The notes below the pieces were generated by a model. It was not told where the DNA came from. It ran no database searches and saw only the letters and a list, made by a program, of their open reading frames with translations. A DNA stretch of 64,000 nt from the NCBI GenBank assembly GCA_002989075.1, contig PSQN01000017.1, positions 1-64,000 of the forward strand, written 5' to 3'. Shown here piece by piece: positions 25,184 to 36,601 of this stretch. Source of the stretch: Arthonia radiata (taxonomy: Eukaryota > Ascomycota > Arthoniomycetes > Arthoniales > Arthoniaceae). The number at the start of each line of letters is the position of its first letter. Within the stretch, counting starts at the first letter, position 1. The position numbers and the translations under genes are program-made.

Positions 25184-25898
25184 AAATAAGAGCATGCTTT
25201 CCTGCGGCATTTCGGCAGCCTGTTGTCGTCGGTTGCTGTCTCGTCACATACCCTCAAGGCAACCGCGCAGCAGCGCTTGGGTGTGATCCTTTGGCGGTGA
25301 GACATACTTGATATCCTTTCATCCGGCGGTTCAATAGAAATCTCAGTAGCTCGCAACGCGAGCAACATCGTTTCAATGGTCCATGATGATGTCTTTTCAG
25401 TGAGTGTTTGAGCCTCCGGTAATACCTGGACTTTGTGTAGCAAACCTAGCAAGCATCACAGCGAGCGATGCGGGTTTTGTACGATCTGTCCTCGCACATC
25501 GTTAGAATGCTGAACCATTGTCTTCTGCATTCATCAACAGCAATGGAGCAATCAGTCCCTCAGATCACAGACTCGCTTTATTTGCTGGTTTTACAACAGT
25601 CGTTAGTTCCGCAGCAAAGCGCAACTCGCACTGCAACCACAAGATCTCTGTCTCATCTTTTCAGCAGCGTGCACGCCGTTTTCGACGCGAAAACAATCAA
25701 GTTGCAGTTTCACGTCAATTCAGAGCTTCCGCATAAATGGCATGCATGTTGCTATGGCACGCACAGGCCCGCTTGATCCACCTGATCGAGGCTGCTTCAA
25801 GGCTACCTACTAGCTACGCACTACGCGAGGAAGATGCGCATCAGATCGCGTTGATCCTTCGTAGTAGGCGGTTATCGGTCCTGCAATGCAAGTTACGC
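25184..25898. other. Convergent intergenic region
   Basis: About 715 bp between the 3' ends of the dehydratase (+) and LRR (-) genes. Only short overlapping frames without coding character are present. Nothing else is seen. Confidence 0.5.
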
Positions 25899-27960
25899 TT
25901 AGTACATCAAGCAGTCCATCTGCTCCAGGACTTTCCATCGCTGCACGCTATCCGACTTGCCCATAAGCTTTCTCTCAAATGCGAGTGTCCTTCTATCACA
26001 GGCATATTCCATGACGGACGTGACATGTTTCTCCTGAAGAATGTCCTCAACCCCGGCAAGGAACGTGAGCATTCTGATCCATACCAGCTCTGGGAATGGT
26101 CCAATCAGTCGTGGCTCATCATCGGTCGTTTCGATAGCACTCTTTAGCTCTGGCACTTCCGTCGCTGTAACTGTACGCGCAATGTCCGTATCCGGCAAGG
26201 GCGAAGAGGGCGCCTGGGCAGAGCTACTCGAAGTCCTATGCTGGTCCTTCGGCTTAAGCACCGCCGGCGATGCAGTCGGTGTGCGGGTGTCTTCAAGGAT
26301 GGAAAGAACCGGTGCGCCTCTAGTCCTCTCGAATCGTAGCTTCGAGGCGTACGTCGGCACTTGTTGGGGAGTCGCCGGAGGGTTGGGAGTCATGGCGGGC
26401 GACGAATCCTCGGATCGGTAGGAAGTAGAAGAGCTCTCTCGATGTGACAGCCGCGTGGGGAGCGTGTATCCACCAGTGACGGTCTCTCGAAGCATCGTCT
26501 GTCGCACCAGTGGCAGTAAACGCATTGCTGCATGCCACAAACTCACAGATTGAACGCCGTGGATCTCAATGATACTTCGCTGCACTCGCTTTCGCACGTT
26601 ACGAAGATCGCTGAAGCTGGATGTGCGATGTAGAAGCGGCATCGACATGAGTTCACTACCTTCAGAGCTGCGCCTGCGATTGTCTGAGGACATGGCGCCT
26701 GATGTTCGCCTATAAGGGTCAGCGAACAATGTGCAAAGTTGCATTAGCGCTTCCTAACCTGCTGACTGGTGTAGTTGCTGATGATTGCCGTCTCCGTGCA
26801 TGCGCGAAGTTTGTGTCATCTTCTTTCTCCTCATGCTTGAAAGGATGATAGGGAACACTCTCTGCCTCGGCCAGTAGCTTGATGCCGGAAGCGCCCAGAG
26901 TCGCATTGTTGCTTACATCGATACTGGCTCGCTCGACTTCGTCCTTGGCTCGCATCCATAGCTTGCGACCGTGATCGACTTGGGCGTACTTATGCCGCTC
27001 GATGACCCAAGACAAAAACAGCGCTCCGGCATCTTCGAGGGAGACATCCTCAAAGCTGATCACAGCAATCGCTGGTAAGCCATACACTGTGTCAATATCT
27101 TGGTCCAGTGACTGAGCGATCGCATGGCCAAGGGTATTGACCGATGCGCTTTTGCCGACCTCGATGGATAGTGTCTGCAAATCTTCAAGTACAACTAAAC
27201 GTGGTAAACCTTAGTCAAGAATTCGTAGCCGCCGTGCATCAAGCGTAATTTCATATGGCAGTGAGGACGATGTTTGCAAGTCCTTTGAAAGGGACAAGCT
27301 CACCTCTATCGTTGCGAAGAACATCCCCCTCCCAACACGGTGTATTGGCGTCAAATTGCCGCATGTATATCTCCGCAAACAGCTCGAACGCTTGAAAGTT
27401 GCTGAAGTTGTTGCAGGACAGGTCTAGTGTTCTAAGAGCTGTGCAGCGAGCGAAAGACTGCAGAAAGCGCCGCCAATCGTCCTTTTGTGCCTCTGTGTCG
27501 ATTTTGATTGCATTATTGGAGAGATCCAGCTCCTCTAGAGTCGCGCTTGCAGCTTCAATGCAAGGTGCGAGGAGCGCCAACGAGCGCGCTGTGAGACCAT
27601 TGGCCGGAAGGTGGAGGTATTGAAGCTTTGCAGGAGATGCGCCACCGTTGACTGGTGACAGCACTTCGGCGAGCGTCTCCGCAAATTCCACAACACCATC
27701 ATCGGTCAGGCGCTTGCCTGCGAGGTTCAGATCGATCGGGGTATGGACGGCCGTGGCAGATCCTGGGGACTTTGTCCGTCGCTTCTAGAAAGGATATCAG
27801 CTCGATGTCAGTGGAGATGAGGACTGGTAGTGTGTACAAGATCCTTAGCAACGGTTGAGCCGAGCTTGACGCCCTCAGATTTCCGCTGCAGCGCGTCAGC
27901 CCTCTGTACCAGATGGATTTCAAAGGGTTTTCATACATTGGCATAATTGAGCTTCGTCAT
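25899..27960 (-). CDS. Leucine-rich-repeat (RNase-inhibitor-like) protein
   Basis: Five exons on the minus strand: 27960-27937, 27885-27838, 27784-27304, 27194-26759 and 26709-25899. All junctions are GT-AG and in frame, giving 599 residues. The first two coding exons are only 24 and 48 nt and encode MTKLNYAN and RKSEGVKLGSTVAKDL. LRR units are visible in exon 3 (LQYLHLPANGLTARSL, LEELDLSNNAIKID, LRTLDLSCNNF) and probably continue in exon 4. The C-terminal ~270 residues are Ser/Thr/Pro-rich and probably disordered. There is no signal peptide or membrane segment, so it is likely an intracellular scaffold; the partner is unknown. The tiny 5' exons make this gene easy to mis-annotate. Confidence 0.82.
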
Positions 27961-28959
27961 CTTAGCTAAGGGAGGATGGAGATTGGAGAGAAGGCAGCTT
28001 GGGATGGAGCGGGCAGGAACGAAGGGACAATGATGAGGATGCAAGATCAGAGAGAGCGATGGAAGGTGACAGAGGTGTCAGAGTCTGGAAGAGGGAGGCA
28101 CACGATCAGCAGACGACGTGAAAAGTGGGAGGGGGAGGAGATGAGAGCAAACGCGGTCCCATCGGTTGCTTGCAACACACACCGCTTGTCCCTGCGCTTA
28201 CACTTGCCCTTTTCAATCGAACATTCACGCGTGGGAAAGACGACTACCTTATATTCGATGAGCCTCGGTACAGCTGCATCTGGTCTCTGTGCAGATTGAA
28301 GCGATAGTGCATCGACAATGTTTCTACGAGCGAAGGCCAAATGCAACAGGTGCAAACGCGTTGACTGCGAACACCCGTACGCCACTGAACCGTTACGGTA
28401 TGCATGCCTCCTGGTCTCCTTCCTTCTTACAGCTACGCGATGACCGCAAGACATGAACGTGACTGTTTCAATTGATAAGTTGTAGCTTGAGTAGATTATA
28501 TACTCCCTTGGTAAGTACATTTCGGCCTCTGCGCCGTCGACCGCGGCGAGCCCCTTCTCTCTCATGTATCATAACATGATTAGAAACGCTCTGCTCTGCT
28601 GCATCAGATGCGCATCAAGACCGCAGAAGAAGGTGGGAGGGCGCGTGGTCGGACGTGGAAGGAAAGAAGTAGAGGTCTATGAAATGGGCAATGGCGCTAA
28701 TCCTTCTCCGGCTTGACCCTTACCAAAGATGTTTTCTGGCGCTGCAAGATCCCATTCATCATCAGTGATGGTGCACGACACGCTGTCTTTGTCGTCAAGC
28801 ATGGTCGCGTAATCGAAGAGAAATTAGTGTCTCCGCCCAAAAGGTCTTAACACTGCGCCTAAGGCAATTATCTATTGAGACTCCCTCTGCGCCTGGGGCT
28901 ATGCTACGGAGTAAAACATACTGTACAGGTCATCACTCGTATCACACATCAAGGGACAA
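27961..28959. other. Intergenic region between LRR and GH76 genes
   Basis: About 1 kb holding the LRR gene promoter and the 3' region of the GH76 gene. A 172-codon minus frame (28047-28565) and a short Cys-containing plus frame at 28319 were considered and not supported. No repeats were noticed. Confidence 0.45.
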
Positions 28960-30271
28960 TCATGTTGCCGTCGCCAATTGAGGCCCACTGGGCGCCAGTA
29001 GCGCCTGGACAGTCTCCATCGCCGAGAGCTGCTGTCCCAACCCCGACGTGCCATCCCAATCACCCGTGTACCATCTCGTCCCGCATGTGTTATTGCCCAG
29101 TCCAGAGCAAGACGCGGCAGCCCCTTGCGCACTCGCCTGGAGCAATGCGGTGACATTCGACTGGATCGATGGTACGAGTAGGGCGCTCTTGCTCATGAAG
29201 CGAGCCAAGTACGCTTTGAAGCTAAGCTGATCCGTGTTACAGCTGTTTGGTATCTCGCATTGCTGCTCGAACATGACGTTTGTGGCGTTTGGGAACGGAC
29301 TGAAGAACTTGGTCGAAGCCGTCTCGAACAGACCTTCGACGCGCTCAGTCCAGATCGCGCCAGTGTCGTTGCCGTTTGCAGCCGCCATCGCCGCGGCACC
29401 GTAGATGAAGACGGCATTGTTGTAAGTCCACTGTGTTGTGTCGATGGCTGAACAATTCGCTCCATTGGCATCGCCTGCCCCGTCGAACACGTTGAACTCC
29501 GGTGTTATGAAGCCGACAGCCGACTCCCAATCGTAGACACGCGTGGCCCACTCACCATACGTTTCGTTGCCAGTATAGCGGAAGAGACGGGCAGCAATAT
29601 TGAAGAAGCCACCGTTGGAGATGGAGTTCTTGTAATCGTAGCCGACCATTGTCGGTGTATACTGCCACTTCAGGCCACCATTGCAGGTAGCGCTGTCGTT
29701 GAGGTAGCGGCCAACGTAGAGATTGAAGGCGTTGTCGGCCATGGCAAGCCAGCTCGTCTCGCAGGGTCTAGGACCTCCGTCAGGACAAGGTAGGGCAGGA
29801 AGATTATACTCGAGTGCCGTCATGGCATTAAAGACCCAGAACGCTTGATCGTCGTTCGCCTCAAGGTAACGATTAGCGATCGTGGAGACGGCCAATTTCA
29901 AACAGTGCGCTCACCTCATTGAACACTTGCTCCGGTGGGATGAAATCATGGTTCGGACCGACTTGGGCAGCCATAGCATTCAATATGTCTTGCTGGTACG
30001 TTGTATCATTGGTAAGTGCTTGATAGTCCATGAACCCACCCCAAGCCGCCCCACTTTCCCACCAATAATAGGGCGGGAATTCAAAAGTTCCGATTTGCCA
30101 CACCTCAATGCCGTTAGATGTGTTGTAGTTCTGATAATAGCTCAGCACGCCCTGCGTTAGATCAAAGGCCACTGAGCGGACCGACTGAGGGTCAGAAACG
30201 TCGAGCTCGAGCGCGCAGGCTGAGCGTAATGCCGCGTTCAATGCCGCGAGAAGAGTGATCGTTTTGCTCAT
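28960..30271 (-). CDS. Secreted GH76 alpha-1,6-mannanase-like enzyme (Dfg5/Dcw1 family)
   Basis: Two exons, 30271-29915 and 29859-28960, with a 55-bp GTGAGC...GAG intron, give 418 residues. A signal peptide is evident (MSKTITLLAALNAALRSACA). The family Asp-Asp catalytic pair lies in NDDQAFWVFNAMTALE at residues 121-136 (Asp122-Asp123). Other family features are PPYYWWESGAAWGGFMDY, the SNGGFFNIAARLFRYTGN region and a Cys-containing C-terminal part. Family members act on alpha-1,6-mannan of the wall and are thought to cross-link GPI proteins to glucan. The C-terminus (LLAPSGPQLATAT) lacks a hydrophobic GPI tail, so this one is probably released rather than membrane-anchored. Confidence 0.9.
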
Positions 30272-31203
30272 AATGAAGAGAAGATCGAGAGTTTGCTATG
30301 CTCGCGATCCTAATCCAGATGTTCCAAGACTCTGCCGAATTTCAGGCTTGAAGAGACTATGAGCAGAGCGAAGTACAGAATACAGACGCAAGGTATAATC
30401 TCAACGAGCGAACGACGTCGAGCTATCTCAACAGAATCGGTGAGGGAAAGCGTTCAGGTGTAGATGCTATCTCAGCGAAGGAGAGTAAAGTGAGGGTGAA
30501 AATCTAGGCCATCCAGAAGCTACCAAGAGGGAAGAAAGCAGCGTGTTGGTGGTCAGTCGCTCGCAGAAATGACCACTTTCTTGCACGCGGATGTAACACC
30601 TGAAAATCAGAGGCGAGTTGCCAACAGGTGGGTGGAAAGAGTAGCTGCATCCAGCCATGGCCGACAATAGCTTCAGAGCGCCTGCAACGATCATCAGCCA
30701 AGGTGCGCAGTGCTGCAGGGTGATGCATCTTGTTTGAGACTTTCCCAGCAATGAAAGGTGGGCGGTTGCAGGGGACTGTGAAGCGGCGTCGTCGCACGAC
30801 TCGACGAGATGAACAGTGACGCTAACCCCCGCCCGCCGCTGTGGGGGAAACCGGCCCCGCTTTATAACGGCGGAAAAGCTTGGCTCTTTCGTCATGAACG
30901 GTTTCCTTCTCGAGACAAACAAGTCGGGAGTAGAATTGACGGTGTGTTTAGTCGCGCCGGCACTACGACTACAAGTGAAGCATGGTAAAGCACTATTGTT
31001 GTATAAAGTTGGTCCACAGGCCTCACAAGCCTCGTAGCATGAGAGATGTGTCTACCAAAAAGGTCGTTTGATCGTACAGCAGAACTACCGCTCAAAAAAC
31101 AGTCGAAAAGTGTATCTAGCCTTGCCTCGCCCTGATCAAGGGCCATGAGTGTCTCACGCTGCGCGACGCCCAACGCCATGCTCATACAAGAACCTCACGC
31201 CGC
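30272..31203. other. Intergenic region upstream of the GH76 gene
   Basis: About 930 bp between the 3' end of the i-AAA protease gene and the start of the GH76 gene, both on the minus strand. It should contain the GH76 promoter. No additional gene or repeat is supported. Confidence 0.5.
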
Positions 31204-33753
31204 CTAACCACCAATACCGTCACCACCTTGTACGGATGATCCGCTACTCGCTGTGCCTGGAATGGGCGGTATCGGTATGGCCGGTGTCGGCAGTTCTGGA
31301 AGCTTCAAAGGAGCATCACTGGATCCCGACGGCTTCTCATCTTCTGGCAAGCTTTCACCTCTCAACAATCTGTCCACCTCCTCCTTGCTCAGGGTCTCGT
31401 ACTTCATGAGTCCTCGTGCAATGATCTCAAGCTCCTTCCGACGGTCTCTCACCAAAGCCCGGGCACGCTCTTCACTTTCTCTGAGAATGCGATGCACTTC
31501 TTCCTCGATCTGCCTCTTGGTTTCTGGCCCCAGCATCTCGTACGTGCGGTTATCGTACGCAACGGCTCCAAGCTTATCACTCATGCCATAGGACATCACC
31601 ATGCTGTAGGCTGTTCTTGTAGCGTTAGATAGGTCTGACGAACAGCCGCTCGTGACACCGTTCGTGCCGTAGATCAGCTCTTCGACAGCCTTGCCACCCA
31701 TAGCCAAGTCGATGTAGGCCATAAGCTGCGCTTTCGTCTGGGAGACCTGGTCCATCTCCGGGAGGGAGAAAGTGATGCCCAAAGCAGCGCCACGCGGCAT
31801 GATAGTCACCTTGTAGAGCGGATCCGCAGCTTCAGTGAAAAGTGCGACAAGAGCATGACCAGCTTCATGGTATGCTGTGGCCAATTTATCTTTCTCTTGA
31901 ATGACCATACTCTTCCTTTCCGCACCCATGAGTACTCGGTCTTTCGCCCATTCGAGGTCCTTCATGTTGACCTTCTTACGGCCAATCTTGGAGGCATGGA
32001 CAGCCGCTTGATTGATTAAGTTCTCCAGATCCGCTCCGGAGAAGCCAGGCGTCCCACGAGCTAGCAATGACGCGTCGACTTCTGTGGCTATTTGCATATT
32101 TTTCAGGTAGTACTTCAGGATGTCAACGCGACCACGCACGTCCGGAAGGTCAATGTGAACCTGGCGATCGAACCGTCCAGGACGAGTAAGTGCCTTGTCC
32201 AGCATCTGCGGAAAGTTAGTAGCTGCGATGAAGACCACGCCTGTCGTCTGATCAAAGCCGTCGAGCTCAGTCAGCATTTGATTGAGTGTTTGCATGTGAT
32301 ATGCAGCGTCTCGCTCGTTTCGCTTGCCTCCCACGGCGTCCAATTCGTCGATGAAGACAATGGCAGGGGCTTTTGACTTTGCGTTCTGGAACAGCTCACG
32401 GACGCGCTTAGCGCCAACGCCAACGTATACTTCATCAAACTCAGATCCAGACATGTAGAAGAACGGAACACCAGCTTCTCCAGCGACTGCGCGGGCGAGT
32501 AGCGTCTTCCCCGTACCAGGAGGACCGACCATCAAAACACCTTTGGGAAGTTTGCCACCGAGCTGGTTGTATTTGTCAGGCGAGCGAAGGAAGTCGACAA
32601 TCTCTTGCATTTCCTCAACTGCTTCAGGGCATCCTTGAACATCCGAGAAGCGCGCCTTCTGCTGTTCCGGCTTGACTTCTGAGTTTTGAGGACCGCCGAC
32701 TCGTCGAAGAACGCCAGAAGCTTCAATAGCAAACGTGACGACGATGAGCGCAAAGTAGCCAACGAGGCCCCAAACAAGGAGAAAGCGGAGCGCTTTCCAC
32801 AAGGTCATACCCATGGACTCTTGAACAACAACATGCACGGGGTTGCTTCGCTCGCCAGTCTCGCCAGCAGCTCCAGTCGAATATCGCCCGGATGCTGTAT
32901 TCCCACCTCTTGCATTGGCAACAACAGCGCGGCTAACTGAGTTGAGTTGATCCTGTGAAAGTCCCCTTGAAGCGCCTGCACCTGTGGCGTTCCCTGAAGC
33001 ACCTGCGGAACCCATGCGATCTAAAGCTCGATGGTACATAGCGTCACAAGCAGCGTTCGTCGCGTATCGCCCAGTCTCATAGCGCTCGGCCAGGATCTCA
33101 GGCATGCTTGCGCGGAGGAGGGCGGAATAGAAAGCATTCTGAGCAGAAGCACTCCCAGGGTTGTTGTTTGCCGTAGCCTCCATGTGTGCGAGGACATTGT
33201 GGGATGATTCTCCACTGCTTGCGGATCTTGATTGTGTCTTAAGAAATGTGGGCCGATGTGTGCGGAACCGTGTCGAATGCAGACCGAAAAGGGTGGATGT
33301 GGAAAACGAGCGAGAGGAAAAACCTCTATGTGCGGGTATCAATTGCCGCGATCGTGTCAGCGAAGCAAAAAGGCCTAGTGAGCCGTAGTTGGCCTGGAGA
33401 ACCTGGGACGAATAGCGCGGCCTCAGTTGCTCCGCAGAGACGCCGTTGAACGTGTCGGGAATGAGGGGGAGACATTGCGTAGCTGTATTCAGCGATCTGC
33501 TTTGCGACTGTTGAGAAGGTTGCCGGACGATGAAAGACGTTCGAGGATCTGGTCTTGGCTGCGGTCGACGGCCCAGTAGCCGTCCTGGTAGGGTCAAAGT
33601 GCTGGACAGCGAAGGAAGGAGATCCAGCGAAGTGGAGGTGATATGCTGAGCGAACAAGTATTAGTCACTGAGAGTTCGAAAGGAAGATCCGCTGGGAAAG
33701 CGCAGCGAAAGGAAGAAGCATACCTGGACAGTGAAGGGTGCCTGGAACGCCAT
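31204..33753 (-). CDS. yme1: Mitochondrial i-AAA protease (Yme1/FtsH family)
   Basis: Two exons, 33753-33724 and 33645-31204, separated by a 78-bp GTATGC...CAG intron, give 823 residues. The start is taken in exon 1 ([10 protein letters not shown]) because the large exon has no ATG before about residue 160 and would lose the Arg/Ser-rich mitochondrial presequence. One membrane segment lies at about 298-319 ([20 protein letters not shown]), followed by the AAA+ module: Walker A GPPGTGKT at about 384-391, Walker B IVFIDELD, and the arginine-finger region RPGRFDR. The zinc protease motif HEAGH is at about 603-607 with a downstream acidic ligand region. One membrane span fits the intermembrane-space-facing i-AAA enzyme, which degrades inner-membrane and carrier proteins, rather than the two-span m-AAA enzymes. 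Confidence 0.95.
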
Positions 33754-34237
33754 GCCGGCGACCAGCGGATGGTTATCAACACCAAATGTTCAGGCTGTGA
33801 ACAGCTAAAGCGTGAAATAGACGACGAGATGATCGATCTCGATAGTTATGCAGCCTGCCACGCGGAAAGAGCGTTTTTGAAAGGATTACAATAGCGGTGT
33901 TGCTGAGATGGCGATGGAAGATGACGACTTCTACAATAGCGACGAAATAATAAGGCCTTGTGGCCCGTGCGGGTATAAAAAACCCTAGCAGATCCATTTT
34001 CATACACACCAAGTCAGACAGCCTCACTTCGTTGTGAGGCAAAGCCGGGCATCAAAGAGAAATCATTAGCGAGTGCAACATCGGTTCATAATCGTACATT
34101 GGCTTAAACAGATCAGACTATTCCATCACGTATTGGCGTACGCCCATCTATTCCGAGACTCCACGTCATCCTGATGCATACTTGTAGACCCAAACGCTTC
34201 ATATTGTTCCAGTCCATATCAAAAAGTTTCATCATGA
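33754..34237. other. Intergenic region upstream of the i-AAA protease gene
   Basis: About 480 bp between the 3' end of the Uds1-domain gene and the start of the protease gene, both on the minus strand. It presumably holds the protease promoter. Nothing else is seen. Confidence 0.5.
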
Positions 34238-36045
34238 CTACGCTGCGTTGCTGACATTCCTACTCAGCCCGGATCGGCCTAACGGAGGCGGTGAAAGCAT
34301 GGTGGAGGGTGAATTGGGTCCAGGTGAGGCCACGCCTTGGTCTTTGCGGAGCGAACGAATAATGCCTTCCAGACGCCGTCGCTCATCTTGTTCGGCCTGC
34401 ACGTTTGTTAGCGGACAGTGTCATCGTCGACCAGGAGACAGCGGCGAATGTTTACCTTGAGCCCCCTGAAATGCTCCGCTCTCGCGTCTCGCATCATCTT
34501 CTTGAATTCGGATCTCATGACCCGCAAGCTCGTCGCGTCTTCCGCTGCTACTGCTTTCGGCGCTCCATTTGTTGCGGGCGTCGACGCTGCTGATGCAGGA
34601 CCACTACTGCGGCCCATTCGGTGCACTCGCTCTTCGTGCAGCCTCACTTCAACCATCTCAAGTTTCTCGCGCAGGCCGTCAATCATGCCTTCCATCTTCT
34701 CCCGCTCCCTCTCGGCCTCGATGCCTTGCTGTGTCAAGGCTTCGTGCTCAGCCACCAGCTCTCGTAGTTCATTCTGCAGATTCTCCATGTTTGCTTTCGC
34801 AGCATCAATCTCTTGCTGACCCGCAGCTTGTTCCGCCTGCCGTTGTGCACGGCTCCCGTAGGCGCCCTCGAGCTCAGCTTTCGCAATCGTCATTTCAGTC
34901 TGCAACCGTATCATCTCCGCTTCAACTTCTCCATGTCTCGCATCTGACTCTGTCTTCGCCTGCTCCAGAGCGGCTACTCGAGTCTGATGCTCTTCATGTA
35001 TTTCCTGGTGCTTCTCTTTCGCCGCTTGAAGCTGCTGCATCAGCCCGGCGCGGTTGGCATGTTGCGCGGTCTCGGTGACCTTGCGGGCTTCGCGCTCGCT
35101 GTCAAGGTCGTATGAGAGTTCTGCAGCGCGGCTGCAGAGTAATTGCACTTTCTCGGAGAACGCCTCAATGGAGAATACTTCATCGTCGGCACCTTCATCT
35201 TTGTCGCGATGATCGAGCAACTCGTCGTTTGAGTTCAAGACTGACCACAAATCTTGTAGTGTCGCGTCAACATGAGGGTCATTGGCCCCTGGAACATCCA
35301 TAATACCATCCTCGGTATCTGCCAGACCCCCGGGCGCGAACCTCGCAAGACTGAATCCATTGTCCCATTCCTCGCAATCCTCAAAGCCGTTGGCGCGGTT
35401 GAAGCTGTCTTGGTCGTTTCGCCTCTCATGATTCATCTGCAAGACGCCAGCAGTATGCCGCAGTCGTCGCTCTCGAACTTCAAACAGCTTTCGTTCGGAG
35501 CGGTAGAGCTCGTTTGAAAGACTGTCACACTTCTGAGCGCTGGCCGCGTACTCGTCTTGTGACATCCGTCCCGAACCCCGGCCTTTGTTGCTTCTCGAGT
35601 CGACCTTGTTAAAACCTCGCGCTGCGTCACGGTATTTTGTCTCCAGCGTCAGCTCTCTTCGCAAGCCAGGCACCTGTCGGGTTAGCCGGGCCTCCTCTTT
35701 CTTCAAATCCTCGAGCTCTTCCATGGACAATACATCAAACCCGACACTGTCGCTCACAGCAGTCTCGACCAACAGATGTAAGTCGACAGGGTCCACTATA
35801 GGTCGTTGGTTCCGACTCTGTTGCTGTAGACCCTGCTGCTCAAAGTCGAACTGGAGGCTGTTGCGCGCAAACTCGGTCATGACTTTGGGCGACGGTATGT
35901 TGGTGTAGTCATCATACTGAGTTCGAGATGATCGGCTTTCAGAGCGCGAAAAGCTATTCATGCGCTCGTGCCCAAAGCGATAGGAGCCTGTCGAAGAGCT
36001 GGAGGTGTTATAGTTGTGATGAGGGCTGCGCCCATTCGCCTGCAT
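34238..36045 (-). CDS. Uds1-domain (Up-regulated during septation) coiled-coil protein
   Basis: Exon 36045-34456, a 59-bp intron (GTAAAC...CAG) and exon 34396-34238 give 582 residues. The second exon adds a 52-residue tail ending GRSGLSRNVSNAA. A Uds1 domain spans about 80-205 (PVDLHLLVETAVSDSVGFDV, LTRQVPGLRRELTLETKYRD), and a long Glu/Gln-rich coiled coil spans about 310-500. The N-terminus is Ser-rich and disordered. Uds1 proteins are linked to septation and septal-pore or cytoskeletal functions in fungi, but their biochemistry is poorly known. The ATG at 36045 is the first in this frame after an in-frame stop, though a short upstream exon spliced just before it cannot be excluded. Confidence 0.85.
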
Positions 36046-36601
36046 CGCTTTAGTGCCTCCGGACAGAGCCGGAAGATCCTATTGCGCCCGCAGTTGAACA
36101 CCGCTCTCGGTCATGGAGGAGTCAAGAATCACGGCCAATTCAATGGGAGCATGAATAAGAAAGTGCGATCCAACCTGACGCGTTTTTGAGCTCACGGGAA
36201 GAAGAACCACGTTGTCAATACGTGAATGAACGGGTTGAAGCGGGTGTGTATCAGCTAAGGCCGTTAAGGATATCGATGCTGTAGCGCAGCCAAAAGTCTT
36301 CGAGGGATGTGAAATGATTGTCTGAACAGTTCAGACGGATTCAGGAGGGCTGGCGGGAGTTCGCGGGAGTTACCGCTAGCGTATATTACCCCTGCAGCTA
36401 AGCTTCTTCTAGTCATCTGCCATTCTCCATCGATTCCGAACACCTGCCCTTTCCATAATACTATAAAACACTATTACCTCAGGATCAACAGAGAAAATAA
36501 GGGCGAGCCCGGAAACAATAGACTGCTCATCCGGCAGCATCTATACCAGATCACAAATTGCAACAAAGATGTCTTTTCAAAGGCTTCGAGCTCGTAGAAC
36601 G
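36046..36601. other. Intergenic region upstream of the Uds1 gene
   Basis: About 555 bp between the amylase 3' end and the Uds1-domain gene start, both on the minus strand. No other feature is supported. Confidence 0.5.

Noticed and set aside
28319-28400. Short plus-strand frame with Cys-x-x-Cys (AKCNRCKRVDCEHP), suggesting a zinc-binding protein
   Set aside because: The frame is under 30 codons and the only in-frame extension needs a ~35-bp intron, shorter than any other in the window.
28047-28565. 172-codon minus-strand frame between the LRR and GH76 genes
   Set aside because: No recognised motif, composition not protein-like, and it overlaps the probable promoter of the LRR gene.
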